A stretch of DNA of 64,000 nucleotides from Streptomyces sp. B93 (GTDB taxonomy: Bacteria > Actinomycetota > Actinomycetes > Streptomycetales > Streptomycetaceae): the NCBI RefSeq assembly GCF_018070565.1, contig NZ_JAGPXL010000004.1, positions 62,001 to 126,000 of the forward strand. The letters are read 5' to 3'. Position numbers and translations under genes: made by a program. Within the stretch, counting starts at the first letter, position 1, and each line of letters begins with the position of its first letter. Shown in pieces: positions 10,523 to 18,941 of this stretch. The notes below the pieces were generated by a model, which was given only the letters and a program-made list of their open reading frames with translations, made no database searches and was not told the origin of the DNA.

Positions 10523-11377
10523 AGACGTCATCTCATTTGGATCGGTAGCCTATCGGTCGTGGTTTCGATCGTTGAGCGGCTGGTGCCGGATGAGTTGTGG
10601 GAGCTGTTCCAGCGGGTGGTCCCGGAGGCTCCCTCGCGGCCTCAGGGCGGCGGTCGGCGTCGGCATGGCGACCGGGAGGTGTTGGCTGCAATCGTGTTCG
10701 TGGCCACGTCGGGCTGCACGTGGCAGCAGCTGCCGTCCGCGTCGTTCGGGCCATCGGGAGCGACGGCTCACCGGCGCTTTTCCGAGTGGTCGAAGGCCCG
10801 GGTGTGGGCAAAACTCCACCGCCTGGTCCTCGATGAGCTTGGTGCCCGCGGCGAGCTGGACTGGTCCCGCTGTGCGATCGACTCGGTGAACATGCGGGCC
10901 CTGAAAAGGGGGAGCTGACAGGTCCGAATCCTGTCGACCGGGGCAAGTACGGCTCGAAGATCCACCTGATCACCGAGCGGACCGGTCTGCCCCTGTCCGT
11001 CGGGATCTCGGGGGCGAACCTGCACGACAGTCAGGCGCTGATCCCGCTGGTGAAGGGGATACCGCCGATCCGCTCCCGGCGCGGACGACGGCGGCGCAAA
11101 CCGGGAAAGCTCCACGCCGACAAGGGATACGACTACGACCACCTGCGGCGATGGTTACGCAGGCGAGGCATCAGGCACCGCATCGCCCGCAAGGGCATCG
11201 AGTCCTCGACTCGCCTGGGCCGCCACCGCTGGACGATAGAACGCACGATGTCCTGGCTCGCAGGATGCCGCCGACTGCACCGACGCTACGAGCGCAAAGC
11301 CGAGCACTTCCTGGCCTTCACCAGCATCGCCTGCACCCTCATCTGCCATCGCCGACTCACCAAATGAGATGGCGTCT
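10523..11377 (+). mobile_element. IS5-family (IS427-type) insertion sequence, complete, with TA target duplication
   Basis: An 855-bp element bounded by near-perfect terminal inverted repeats AGACG(T/C)CATCTCATTTG (10523-10539 and 11361-11377, one mismatch). It is flanked by TA on both sides (10521-10522 and 11378-11379), a typical 2-bp target duplication for this group. It encodes one transposase split over two frames. Intact ends and an intact catalytic triad suggest a recent, possibly active copy. It landed in a GNAT gene remnant on the minus strand. Confidence 0.93.
10559..11367 (+). CDS. IS5-family transposase, two reading frames joined by -1 frameshift
   Basis: Frame A (10559-10918) gives the N-terminal DUF4096-like DNA-binding half and the first catalytic Asp in CAIDSVNMRALK, then stops. 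Frame B, one base back, continues ...GELTGPNPVDRGKYGSKIHL through to 11367. It carries the second Asp (HADKGYDYDHL) and the Glu (RWTIERTMSWL), completing the DDE triad. The shift point is the run CTGAAAAGGGGGAGC near 10900, a plausible slippery site. Many IS427-group elements use this programmed -1 shift, so the break is probably not inactivating. Confidence 0.93.
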
Positions 11378-11500
11378 TAGGAACTTGGCGACGTAGGGAC
11401 AGACCGGGACGATCCGCATCCCGGACGCACGCACGTCGTCGAGTGCCTGCTGGACCAGCTGTGGGACCAGTCCTTGGCCGGCGAAGGGAGCTCCGGACCG
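11357..11500 (-). pseudogene. C-terminal remnant of a YjdJ-like GNAT acetyltransferase, cut by the IS5 element
   Basis: The minus strand reads GAPFAGQGLVPQLVQQALDD...MRIVPVCPYVAKF, the acetyl-CoA binding loop (GQG) and C-terminus of a small GCN5-related acetyltransferase. This is the same family as the intact copy at 16834. The N-terminal half is missing: upstream it runs into the MarR gene in another frame. The 3' end enters the IS and picks up LRRHLIW then stop. No matching continuation is seen on the other side of the IS, so a deletion accompanied the decay. Confidence 0.7.
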
Positions 11501-11501
11501 G

Positions 11502-11966
11502 TCAGTCGGGCTCCTTCTCGAGGTGCTCGAGGACATGAGCCGAGATCCTGGCGATAGTGGCGAGCTCGTCTTTCGTCAGGGCGTCGATGAACAGTCGGCG
11601 GACGTGCTCGACGTGCAGGGGCGCGGCGTCCTCGATCGCCTGGTAGCCGGCCGGGGTGGCGACGATAAACGCTCCGCGCCCGTCGTCGGGGCACTCCTCC
11701 TTGGCCACCAGTCCACGCTTCGCCATCCGTCCGACCTGGTGGGACATGCGGCTCTTCTCCCACTCCACCAGCTTGGTCAGGTCCATGAAGCGCATCCGTC
11801 CCCCGGCTTCGGTGAGCTTGGCCAGCACGATGAAGTCGGAGGCGGACATGCGGGAGTCAGCTTGGACATAGCGGGAAAGGCGCCCGATGAGCTTTTCCTG
11901 CATGCGGATGAAACCGTCCCAGGCAATCTGCTCCTCCTGGGTCAGCCAGCGGGGTGATGCGTTCAT
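11502..11966 (-). CDS. MarR-family transcriptional regulator
   Basis: 154 residues from ATG MNASPRWLTQEEQ. A 16-codon upstream extension is open but lacks family homology. Winged-HTH core: MSASDFIVLAKLTEAGGRMRFMDLTKLVEWEKSRMSHQVGRMAKRGLV, followed by the wing with DDGRGAFIVATPAG. MarR dimers bind short palindromes and are released by phenolic or oxidative ligands. The TTGATGCATCAA-like palindromes nearby (about 12657 and 16745) are candidate operators. The GNAT remnant just downstream suggests it once controlled that gene. Confidence 0.92.
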   Translation of the reverse strand: MNASPRWLTQEEQIAWDGFIRMQEKLIGRLSRYVQADSRMSASDFIVLAKLTEAGGRMRFMDLTKLVEWEKSRMSHQVGRMAKRGLVAKEECPDDGRGAFIVATPAGYQAIEDAAPLHVEHVRRLFIDALTKDELATIARISAHVLEHLEKEPD

Positions 11967-12630
11967 GGAACGAGCGTAACGAGATCTTCGGCAGCTCATC
12001 CATGCCGCCGACACGTCTGGTGACGATGATTGTCCAGATCATGCAGGCGTCGGGGCGTCGTTGGCGTTCTTCGCGCGTTGCGGTTTACGGCGCCTATCAC
12101 AGAAGAGATCCGAGCCGAGGAGTCACCCGAGGCGCGCCCGGGCGAACGGCGGGGTCGTCGCGATGCGGTCGAGGACCCACGGTGCAATCCGCGAGGCAGG
12201 GGGCCCGACGAGGTCGGCCGACTGCGAGCGGCCGCTCGCCAACAGCGAACGTCTCTAGCGTGCAGCCCGGTTGTGCCCGTCTGCGGCTCCAGACCACGTC
12301 TGGTCCTCTCGCCACAACGCTACTACGGAAGTTAGTTGACGCGCCTAACTGGCCGTTCTCTATCCGGTCCTGCGGTCGGGCTGGGCTGGTTCGCGGGGGT
12401 CCTGGATCGGGTGACTTGTCGGCTGGTAGCTCGCGGTTGTCGGGTCCAGCGAGGAACAAGAGGCCCTGTTGTCGAAGTGTGCGTGGTGGAAGCTGCCGGG
12501 TCCAGTCCGTCCACTCCTGGGGGCGACTGTCTCGCCCACCGGTTCGGGAACGCAGCCGACCGGCCGGAACTCCGGCCCTGGTACGACGGTCATGCCCCTT
12601 CCGTCACCCCAGCACCTCCCGACAATCTAG
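11967..12630. other. Gene-poor intergenic stretch
   Basis: About 660 bp between the MarR start and the promoter of the 12906 operon. Reading frames here lack homology and coding character. One inverted repeat is visible, AGTTAG-9-CTAACT (12330-12350). The stretch is probably scrambled sequence left by past insertions. Confidence 0.5.
12330..12350. promoter_or_regulatory. Operator-like inverted repeat AGTTAG-N9-CTAACT
   Basis: 6-bp perfect arms around TTGACGCGC. The spacer contains a -35-like TTGACG, so a repressor could sit on a promoter here. MarR or TetR proteins use sites of this size. No gene start follows closely. Confidence 0.35.
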
Positions 12631-12671
12631 TTGACACGTAAACCATAGAGCCGTATGTTTTATGCATCAAC
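12631..12671 (+). promoter_or_regulatory. Sigma70-type promoter with MarR-like half-palindrome
   Basis: TTGACA (12631-12636) and TATGTT (12654-12659) with an ideal 17-bp spacer make a strong housekeeping promoter about 245 bp upstream of the 12906 operon. ATGCATCAAC (12662-12671), matching the right half of the perfect palindrome at 16745, overlaps the expected start site. This suggests repression by the same regulator. Confidence 0.6.
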
Positions 12672-12905
12672 AAAGAAACGCTGTGCGGGGGTCGCAGCTA
12701 CACGTCGGTGACGTAGGCGGCGCCGCGAGGGCAGCGCACAACATGTCGTATCGATTCCGTCGCGGCGCGTTACAGACATCGCAGGACGGCCCGCCCATGC
12801 AGAACGACCCGCGGTGAAGTGATCGAGGCCGGCGCCGCAGGCAGGGTTTCCAGTCGCGGACATCAAACTCGTCGCGGTTCTCCGGCGCCCAGTGAAGGAA
12901 ACGCC

Positions 12906-13217
12906 ATGACGTATCCAATGGTCGGCAAGAGCTACAAGTTCGAACTAGGCCCACTGAAGGTGAGGTTCACCTTCGACTCTCAGTCGCAGGGCAGCTTCGT
13001 GGTCGAGGAAGGTGGCGGGCTCGCACCTGACGGCCACGCGGAGACCGTCACGCTCGACCTGAAGGAGATCCGCGAGGGTGTCTATCTGAACTCCTGGACC
13101 GAGGCCAGCGGCGCCACCGTGACCCATGTCGAGGACTTCACCAAGGCGACGGTGTACTCCAACGTCACCGTCGACGGCACCCTCTACAACTTCGTCGGAA
13201 CCATCAAGGAGGCGTGA
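12906..13217 (+). CDS. MoaF-like beta-barrel domain protein
   Basis: 103 residues from ATG MTYPMVGKSYKFEL. It resembles the calycin/lipocalin-like MoaF family: an N-terminal VGKSYKFELGPLKVRFTF strand, GVYLNSWTEASGATVTHVEDF, then VYSNVTVDGTLYNFVGTI. These barrels bind small hydrophobic ligands; no catalytic residues are known to me. It is followed 2 bases later by a SnoaL-like gene, forming a two-gene operon behind a strong promoter. A ligand-binding role together with its neighbour is inferred. Confidence 0.75.
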   Translation: MTYPMVGKSYKFELGPLKVRFTFDSQSQGSFVVEEGGGLAPDGHAETVTLDLKEIREGVYLNSWTEASGATVTHVEDFTKATVYSNVTVDGTLYNFVGTIKEA

Positions 13218-13219
13218 TC

Positions 13220-13600
13220 ATGACTGGCAACGATCAGGCTCAGCGCAACATCGACATCGTCGTCACCGCGATGCGGGAACTGTTCGTCGAGAAGGACCTC
13301 ACCGCGCTGGATCGCTACTGGGCCGAGCCCTACGTGCAGCACAGCCCCCAGATGCCCGACGGTCTCGGCACGCTGCGTGCCGCGGTGCCCGGTCTGAAGG
13401 GATTCTCCTGGGAGCCGAAGCGCACCGCGGCCCAGGGCGACCTCGTGTTCACCCACAGCCTCGTCCACGGCTGGGGGCCCGGCCCCACCGTGATCGTCGA
13501 CATCTTCCGGCTGGAGAACGGTCGGATCGTCGAGCACTGGGACGTCGTGCAGGAGCTCACTCCGCCTGAGGCAACCGCCAGCGGAAACAGCATGGTGTGA
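13220..13600 (+). CDS. SnoaL-like/NTF2-fold protein
   Basis: 126 residues from the ATG at 13220, which has GGAGG 7 bases upstream; the GTG two codons earlier is too close to the SD. Family features: IDIVVTAMRELFVEKDLTALDRYWAEPYVQHSP, GLKGFSWEPKRTAAQGDLVFTHSLVHGWG and DIFRLENGRIVEHWDVVQ. This is the polyketide-cyclase-like/predicted ester cyclase fold common in Streptomyces. The substrate is unknown. The C-terminal residues (ATASGNSMV) are typical of the group. Co-transcribed with the MoaF-like gene. Confidence 0.87.
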   Translation: MTGNDQAQRNIDIVVTAMRELFVEKDLTALDRYWAEPYVQHSPQMPDGLGTLRAAVPGLKGFSWEPKRTAAQGDLVFTHSLVHGWGPGPTVIVDIFRLENGRIVEHWDVVQELTPPEATASGNSMV

Positions 13601-14092
13601 ACCCATGCGCGACGGGGGGCGGGGCTATGACTCCACCCTCCGATGTGTGCTGCGCGGATGCGTTCGCGAAGGGGAGAACGGGCGGGCGTCGCAGAACGAG
13701 CTGGCCCGTACCGACAGTTCGTCACTTTGCGACATTGGCCCCGGGCCTCCGAGACCAGCAGGCGTGGCAGGCGTGGCAGGCGAAACCGTCCCCATCGATG
13801 GGATCTCACCGGTACTGGGTTCCCCCTCACGTTCTGACCGCAGTTCGCTTGCGCGATCTTCTGGCTCAACCGGTCACTTTGGTGAGGCTGGTCGCTCGTC
13901 GTCGTCGTCCTCGCGGCGCTCGGTCTCACCGTGCGCTGGTGGGGTCGAGACCCGCCTTGCTGAAGGTGGAGGCGTGGCTGCTTGCCGGGGTCCGGCGTTG
14001 CTGTCCTCACCTACCCCTCGGCGCAGAACCGTACAGCCGGGGAAGTGACCCCCGGCCGTCCAGGACCGTCTACACATGCGAAGGACCCGTCC
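13601..14092 (+). other. Non-coding degraded stretch
   Basis: About 490 bp with no convincing gene on either strand. It lies between the SnoaL-like operon and recognisable esterase and transposase debris, and is likely also decayed coding sequence. Confidence 0.45.
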
Positions 14093-14254
14093 GAGGCGTC
14101 CTCGGTTCCGGTGCCCTTCCGATCTACGACGGCGGGTCACCGGCCTCCCGAGCAAGGCGATCACCGTCACGGTCAACCACCGGCTCGGGGCGTTCGGCTT
14201 CCCGTCGCACCCCGCACTCGCCCGGGAGCCCACGAACGGCACCCCGGGCCACTG
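14093..14254 (+). pseudogene. Carboxylesterase type B remnant (frameshifted)
   Basis: One frame gives GSGALPIYDGG and another, about 20 bases on, gives ITVTVNHRLGAFGFPSHPALAREP then stop. Together they match the block around the oxyanion hole and VVVTVNYRLGALGFL of type B carboxylesterases. The catalytic Ser motif and most of the protein are gone. Confidence 0.65.
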
Positions 14255-14262
14255 ACCACCGT

Positions 14263-14525
14263 CGACGACGGCAGTTCGTCCCCCACCGCCGGCCCCCTGG
14301 CCTCCTATGCTGGACTCGCTCCGGCGACCCGGCGGTGCGGCGCGTCAGTCCACGGCGAACAAGCCCCAGAGGCGGGACCCGGCAACTGAAACGCGATGTC
14401 CATCTCCGCGTTCGCGGCCCTGCACAATCCCGCCTCCCGGACCCGTCACGACCGCTGCTGAGCCCGCCACCGCATCAGCGCCCTCTTCGCCATGCTCCGC
14501 GACGGAACCCTCTACCAGACGGGAA
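14263..14525 (+). pseudogene. IS110-family transposase remnant, 3' part
   Basis: Across shifted frames the sequence reads DDGSSSPTAGPLASYAGLAPATRR..., then GEQAP...RQLK, then MSISAFAALHNPASRTRHDR and ALFAMLRDGTLYQT. This is the C-terminal transposase_20 region of IS110 elements. Frameshifts and an internal stop inactivate it. A second, better preserved relative lies at 16160-16690. Confidence 0.75.
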
Positions 14526-14645
14526 GCCCCCGGCGTTGTTCGTGGACGGCAGCTGGCGACTTCGCCAGCGACGGGACGATCACGTCGAGGGTGCCAGGGC
14601 CCGGGACGACGAAGGTCTGCTCGTCGAGCCCCTCACTGAACAGCA

Positions 14646-14978
14646 CTAGAACACGTCCCTCAGGGTCTCCAGGAGGCGGGCGATGTTCGCCTCATCGCGG
14701 CGGTAGTAGGTCCACTTGCCCCGCCGGGTGGCGACCACCAGCCCCGCTTGCCGCAGCATCGCGAGGTACTGCGAGGTGGTTGACTGTCCCAGCCCCATAC
14801 GCTGCTGGATGTCCTTCACGCAGACACCGATTTCGACGTCGTCGGGCTCCTGGCCAGGGAAACTCATCGGCTCCTTGAGCCACACCAGCATCTGGCGGCG
14901 GGCCGGGTTGGACAGGGCCCGGAACACAGCAAGCAACTCCGCCTCCGAGAACATACGATGATCGTAACGCATGTACAT
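14646..14978 (-). CDS. ArsR/SmtB-family transcriptional regulator
   Basis: 110 residues from the outermost ATG (MYMRYDHRMF); two inner ATGs (14972, 14954) are possible. Winged HTH: LLAVFRALSNPARRQMLVWLKEP, then VCVKDIQQRMGLGQSTTSQYLAMLRQAGLVVATRRGKWTYYRRDE. There is no metal-binding Cys pair like CxC in the recognition helix, so it is more likely a redox- or ligand-sensing member. It is divergent from the oxidoreductase at 15014, with 35 bp between starts, and very probably represses it. Confidence 0.92.
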   Translation of the reverse strand: MYMRYDHRMFSEAELLAVFRALSNPARRQMLVWLKEPMSFPGQEPDDVEIGVCVKDIQQRMGLGQSTTSQYLAMLRQAGLVVATRRGKWTYYRRDEANIARLLETLRDVF

Positions 14979-14979
14979 A

Positions 14980-15015
14980 TTGACAATTCGCGATTCTTCG
15001 ATATGCTCATCATAT
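14980..15015 (+). promoter_or_regulatory. Divergent operator and leaderless promoter for the 15014 oxidoreductase
   Basis: TTGACA (14980-14985), 16 bp, TATGCT (15002-15007). The predicted start site falls on or next to the A of the ATG at 15014, and no SD is present, so the mRNA is probably leaderless. ATATG-CTCAT-CATAT (15001-15015) is an inverted repeat covering the -10 and the start codon, a natural ArsR-type operator. Confidence 0.65.
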
Positions 15016-15997
15016 GTCGACTTCGATGCGTGTGATGGAACTCGTCCGCTTCGGTGACGCGGACACCGCGTTCGCCACCCGACAGCTGCCAAGACCCACT
15101 CCCGGACCCGGCCAGGTGCTGGTGCGCGTAGAGGCCACGTCCGTGAACCCTCTCGACCTGCAGACCCGGCGCGGCGACTACCGCGACCAGGTAGCGCTGC
15201 CCGCGGTGATCGGCAGCGACGTGTCCGGTGTGGTGGTCGAGACCGGGCCTGGGGCAGGCGACTTCCAGCCGGGCGACGAGGTCTGGTACCTAGCGCCGAT
15301 CTTCGCCGGGCAGGGAACCTATGCCGAGTACCACGCGATCGACCAGGCTCTGATTGCCCGCAAACCCGCAGGGTTGTCGCACGTCGAGGCCGCCGGTCTC
15401 GCGCTGGTGGGCGTGACGGTGTGGGAGGCCCTGGTCGAACGCGCCGGGGTGCGGGTTGGCGAACGAGTCTTGGTGCACGGCGGAGCGGGCGGGGTCGGCT
15501 CGGTCGCCATCCAGCTCGCCAGCGCGCTGGGAGCCGAGGTGGTAACCACAGCACGGGCAAGGGATCACGAGTTCGTCACCGGACTGGGCGCCGACATCGC
15601 GATCGACTTCTCAGCTGGTGACTATGTGCCCCAGGTCCACGCGGTAGGTGGAATCGACGTCGTCCTGGACACAGTGGGTGGGGACACCCTCGCCCGCAGC
15701 CCGGAGATCCTTGCCGACCGAGGCCGTGTGGTGTCCATCGTGGACATCCCCGAACCTCAGAACCTGCTCGCCGCGTGGGGCGTGAACGCGACCTATCACT
15801 TCCTCTTCGTCAGCCCGAGCCGGGCGAAGCTCGCGGCACTCGGCCGACTGGTCGACCAGGGCAAACTCCGGCCTGTGATTGGCGCCGTGCTACCGCTGTC
15901 CGATATCGCTCAGGCGCACTCACTGCTGGAGGGCGGCTCTGCTGGCGAGGGCCGCAGACGTCCACGCGGCAAAGTCGCCATCGCTGTGCACCAGTGA
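15014..15997 (+). CDS. NADP-dependent quinone oxidoreductase / zinc-less MDR alcohol dehydrogenase
   Basis: 327 residues. Medium-chain dehydrogenase/reductase fold: GroES-like N-terminal domain (VRVEATSVNPLDLQTRRG, VIGSDVSGVV), Rossmann nucleotide motif VHGGAGGVGSVAIQLA (AxxGxxG type) and C-terminal RGKVAI. Catalytic zinc ligands are absent, which indicates an NADPH:quinone or enone reductase. It is divergent from an ArsR repressor and is likely induced by electrophiles or quinones. Probably translated from a leaderless message. Confidence 0.92.
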   Translation: MSTSMRVMELVRFGDADTAFATRQLPRPTPGPGQVLVRVEATSVNPLDLQTRRGDYRDQVALPAVIGSDVSGVVVETGPGAGDFQPGDEVWYLAPIFAGQGTYAEYHAIDQALIARKPAGLSHVEAAGLALVGVTVWEALVERAGVRVGERVLVHGGAGGVGSVAIQLASALGAEVVTTARARDHEFVTGLGADIAIDFSAGDYVPQVHAVGGIDVVLDTVGGDTLARSPEILADRGRVVSIVDIPEPQNLLAAWGVNATYHFLFVSPSRAKLAALGRLVDQGKLRPVIGAVLPLSDIAQAHSLLEGGSAGEGRRRPRGKVAIAVHQ

Positions 15998-16159
15998 GTG
16001 AGGCTTTCGCATTATCCGTCGGAGCTGTCCAGATGCCGGGAGAGCACAGCTCGGACGAGGGCGGTAATGCGTCCTGTGGAGACAGTTTCGGCAAGGGCGG
16101 CGACGCCCCGTACGACAAACGCGACTTCATCCTGCGCGACAAAGTGCGGCTGGTCGACA

Positions 16160-16690
16160 CAGCTTCACCGCGCTCGACGAGCAGGCCGTCGTCGCCCCAG
16201 GCACCGGCACCCTCGGGACGCCAAGCCATCGCCCTGCCCAGACAGCTCGATGCCGTCTGCGCCAGCGTCGACGACCTCACAGAAGCGACGGTCGAGGCTT
16301 TTGACACACCCGGACGCCGAGGTCATCACCAGCTCCAGGGTCCGGGTCACTCCCCGGCGCCGGGGTGCTCACCGAGATCAGCGACGGCAGCAGCTTCCCG
16401 ACCGCCGCCAACCTCCCCGCCTACGAGAGACTCGCCCCCGCGACCCGCAACTCGGGCTCCTCGATCAGAGGCGAGCAGCCCCTCAAAGAGGGAAACAAAC
16501 AGCAGAAACGGGTCTGGTTCCTCTCTGCGGTCGCCGCCCTCAGCGACCCGGCCTCCGAGTCTCCCCACGACAAGAAAACGCCCAGGGCAAGCATCACTCC
16601 CAAGCCCTCCCCCGCCTCGCCGGACGACGAGCCGACGCCCTCTTCACGATGCTCGCGACAGCGCCTTCTGCGAATACCGACCCGCCCAAT
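16160..16690 (+). pseudogene. IS110-family transposase remnant
   Basis: Fragments in different frames follow the IS110 order: ALDEQAVVAPGTGTLGT, a central coiled region, VLTEISDGSSFPTAANLPAYERLAPATRNSGSSIRGEQ, KRVWFLSAVAALSDPASE, HDKK..QGKHHSQAL, and near the end DSAFCEYRPAQSA. The N-terminal DEDD catalytic half is missing. It shares blocks with the shorter remnant at 14263, so two IS110 copies have decayed here. Confidence 0.8.
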
Positions 16691-16744
16691 CCGCTTGACC
16701 AAGCCCATATCCCCCGCGGCGCGGGCACCCTCTCACACCATTAA

Positions 16745-16758
16745 GTTGATGCATCAAC
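16745..16758. promoter_or_regulatory. Perfect palindrome GTTGATGCATCAAC
   Basis: A 14-bp perfect palindrome about 75 bp before the GNAT/YjdI operon. It is a MarR-type operator shape. Its right half recurs over the promoter at 12631-12671. The MarR gene at 11502 is the nearest candidate regulator. Confidence 0.5.
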
Positions 16759-16833
16759 CGACCGGAGTTACAGTGGAGGCCTGGCAGACGGAAATCCGTC
16801 GAGCCGAGTGGTGGCAGGCCCACAGGAGGACAT

Positions 16834-17142
16834 ATGGCAGTCGAGGTCAGCGACGCTCCCGAGGCGAAGCGCTACGAAGCCCGCGTCGACGGGGAGTCCA
16901 AGCCCGCGGGTATCGCGCAGTACATCCGTACGACGGAACTTATCGCGTTCGTGCACACCGAGGTCGAGCCGCAGTACGAGGGCAGAGGAGTCGGGTCCGC
17001 GCTGGTCCGCACCGCCCTCGACGAGGCACGCGCGGCGGAGCTGCGGGTGCTCGCCACCTGCCCCTTCTTCGCGGGCTGGATCGCCCGGCACCCCGAGTAC
17101 CAGGATCTGCTGTACCAGTCCCGCAGCAAGGTCAGTGACTGA
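16834..17142 (+). CDS. YjdJ-like GNAT acetyltransferase
   Basis: 102 residues, the short single-domain GNAT form. Acetyl-CoA loop: VHTEVEPQYEGRGVGSALVRTALDEARA. C-terminal signature: LATCPFFAGWIARHPEYQDLL. These short GNATs sit beside 4Fe-4S/CDGSH proteins in many bacteria (E. coli yjdJ-yjdI), as here. The substrate is unknown. A palindromic operator lies upstream. The 11357 remnant is a paralogue. Confidence 0.9.
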   Translation: MAVEVSDAPEAKRYEARVDGESKPAGIAQYIRTTELIAFVHTEVEPQYEGRGVGSALVRTALDEARAAELRVLATCPFFAGWIARHPEYQDLLYQSRSKVSD

Positions 17143-17173
17143 CAAGGCGAACACAGCGAAGACGGAGGCGGGC

Positions 17174-17584
17174 ATGAGCCGCGAGTCCGAACAGAGGGCG
17201 TACGAGGCAGCGTCGATCACAGTGACCTTCGAGGCCAGGCACTGTCTCCACGCCGCCGAATGCGTCCATGGCCTGCCCGAGGTGTTCGACCCGACGAAGC
17301 GCCCCTGGATCCAGCCGGACAACGCCACGGCCGATCAACTGACTGAAGTGGTGCGGCGCTGCCCCTCGGGCGCCCTGCAGTACGCACGCGCGGACGGCGG
17401 GGCTGAGACGCCTGACCGGCCCACCACGATCACCCGCAGCCCCACCGGTGAGCTGACCGTGCGCGGTGAGTTGAGCGTGGACACACCGCAAGGCTCGCAG
17501 GCCGAGACCCGAGCCGTGCTGTGCGGCTGCGGACAGAGCCGCCTGCAGCCCTATTGCGACCATGCGGGGCCATGCGGTCGGTGA
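17174..17584 (+). CDS. YjdI-like (4Fe-4S) mono-cluster plus CDGSH-type iron-sulfur protein
   Basis: 136 residues from ATG with GGAGG 5 bases upstream. The N-terminal Fer4_19 domain (residues about 12-75) contains FEARHCLHAAECVHGLPEVF and RRCPSGAL. The C-terminal domain has CGCGQSRLQPYCDH, the CxC...PxCD core of a CDGSH 2Fe-2S site. The protein ends soon after (AGPCGR), so the usual GSH tail is altered and the His ligand would have to be the one directly after Asp. It pairs with the GNAT gene 31 bp upstream. A redox or stress role is inferred. Confidence 0.88.
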   Translation: MSRESEQRAYEAASITVTFEARHCLHAAECVHGLPEVFDPTKRPWIQPDNATADQLTEVVRRCPSGALQYARADGGAETPDRPTTITRSPTGELTVRGELSVDTPQGSQAETRAVLCGCGQSRLQPYCDHAGPCGR

Positions 17585-18028
17585 TGCCGCCCTGCTCGCT
17601 TCTTCCCGTGCCGGAGCCGTTCTGTGTGCCGAATCCGGCATAGCGCGATCGACGACGAAACCGCCATCACGGCGGCCGATGGTGCGCTGGGCTTCGTCTC
17701 CGCGGGCACATGGAGACCCGTCCCCTCCCGAGCAAGCGACGGTACGGCCAGCCCATCCCCCGTCACCAGCGTCGCTCCGTCGCTCCGAGCTCGCGCGACT
17801 CCGGGTGACCGATCACCCGTTCTCGGCGCCTTCCGAGCAACACAACGAAGCTGCTCCAGCCTGTCGGTAAGTCGAGATCGTCCATCACCCGCTGAGCTGC
17901 GCCGGTCAGGGACCAGCAGCGTCCGGTCAAGGAGCAGGCCCGCACCCTCAATGCCTGTGTCGCTCGGTCTCTCACCTCGCTGTAGGCCCGGTAACTGCGT
18001 TCTCCGGGGCGGGAGTTGAGGTGAGCCG
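17585..18028 (+). other. Intergenic stretch without recognisable gene
   Basis: About 440 bp between the YjdI-like gene and the DUF1963 gene. Frames here show no homology I can identify and no clear terminator. It may hold decayed sequence like the neighbouring zones. Confidence 0.4.
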
Positions 18029-18841
18029 ATGTCCGGTCCTGGCATGATCGCGGTCATGACCACTCCGATCGTGGAAGAGCTCGTTCTGAGGGCGGCCCAG
18101 AAGCGTGGCGTTCCCAGCCCGGTAGCCCAGGAACTGCTAGCCGGCTCCCGGCCGTGTCTCCACCTGGTCCCCTTCCAGGACCTGACGCCCGCCCAGCAGC
18201 AAGAGGCCCGTCCGGTCGCGCGCACGGGAGGCCTCCCCTGCCTGCCAGACGGCGTCGCCTGGCCCGATGGGCGCAAACCTCTGGTACTGACCGTCGATTG
18301 TGCAGCGCTCCCTCGTGAAGCCCTGGACATCGATCTGCCGTCCGACGGCAGCCTGTTGTTCTTCACCGCGATCGAGTACGAGCCGGAGTCGTCGGTGGTA
18401 CTGCACGTTCCCGCCGGCGTGCGAACCACACAACGCACGGCGGCCTATGAGATCGACGGGGAACGAGAGCAAGTCAAGGTCTACCAACCGGGTGACCTGT
18501 ATCCGGTACCGGGACTGACCGTCTCGCCCGACTGGCGCGACAGCCCGGCAACCAGCGCGTTCCTGGACCTTGGCGCGGGCCGCGACGACACCCTGGATGA
18601 CTTCGAGGACGCCGTGCGCGAAGCGGCAGCCGGCGGCGCATCACACGGAGTCGCCGTCCAACTCGGCGGCTACTCCACCCCCTGGCAGTCACCACCGGAC
18701 GAAGGCGGCGTCGTCCTCCTTGCCCAAATACACGGCCAGTCGATCGACCTCAACGTCTACACCCAGACCCTCATCGTCGGCACCCGTGAGGACATCGCCG
18801 CGCGCCGGTATGAAGCCTTGAAGTTCGAGCAGCAAGTCTGA
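18029..18841 (+). CDS. DUF1963 (YwqG-like) protein
   Basis: 270 residues; GAGG lies about 7 bases before this ATG (internal ATGs at 18044 and 18056 are possible). YwqG features: TGGLPCLPDGVAWPDG near the N-terminus, LTVDCAAL, GSLLFFTAIEYE, and the C-terminal GGYSTPWQSPPDEGGVVLLAQI. Cytosolic, function unknown. It is isolated between decayed sequence and transposase debris. Confidence 0.8.
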   Translation: MSGPGMIAVMTTPIVEELVLRAAQKRGVPSPVAQELLAGSRPCLHLVPFQDLTPAQQQEARPVARTGGLPCLPDGVAWPDGRKPLVLTVDCAALPREALDIDLPSDGSLLFFTAIEYEPESSVVLHVPAGVRTTQRTAAYEIDGEREQVKVYQPGDLYPVPGLTVSPDWRDSPATSAFLDLGAGRDDTLDDFEDAVREAAAGGASHGVAVQLGGYSTPWQSPPDEGGVVLLAQIHGQSIDLNVYTQTLIVGTREDIAARRYEALKFEQQV

Positions 18842-18941
18842 ACAGCCACCGAGTTCCAGCTCGCCCTCTGTCGGCGGCTGAATCGTGGTTCTGGATCACT
18901 TTCCGGGCTCTGTCGCTGATTTGGTGGTGTCAGTCGCTTGA

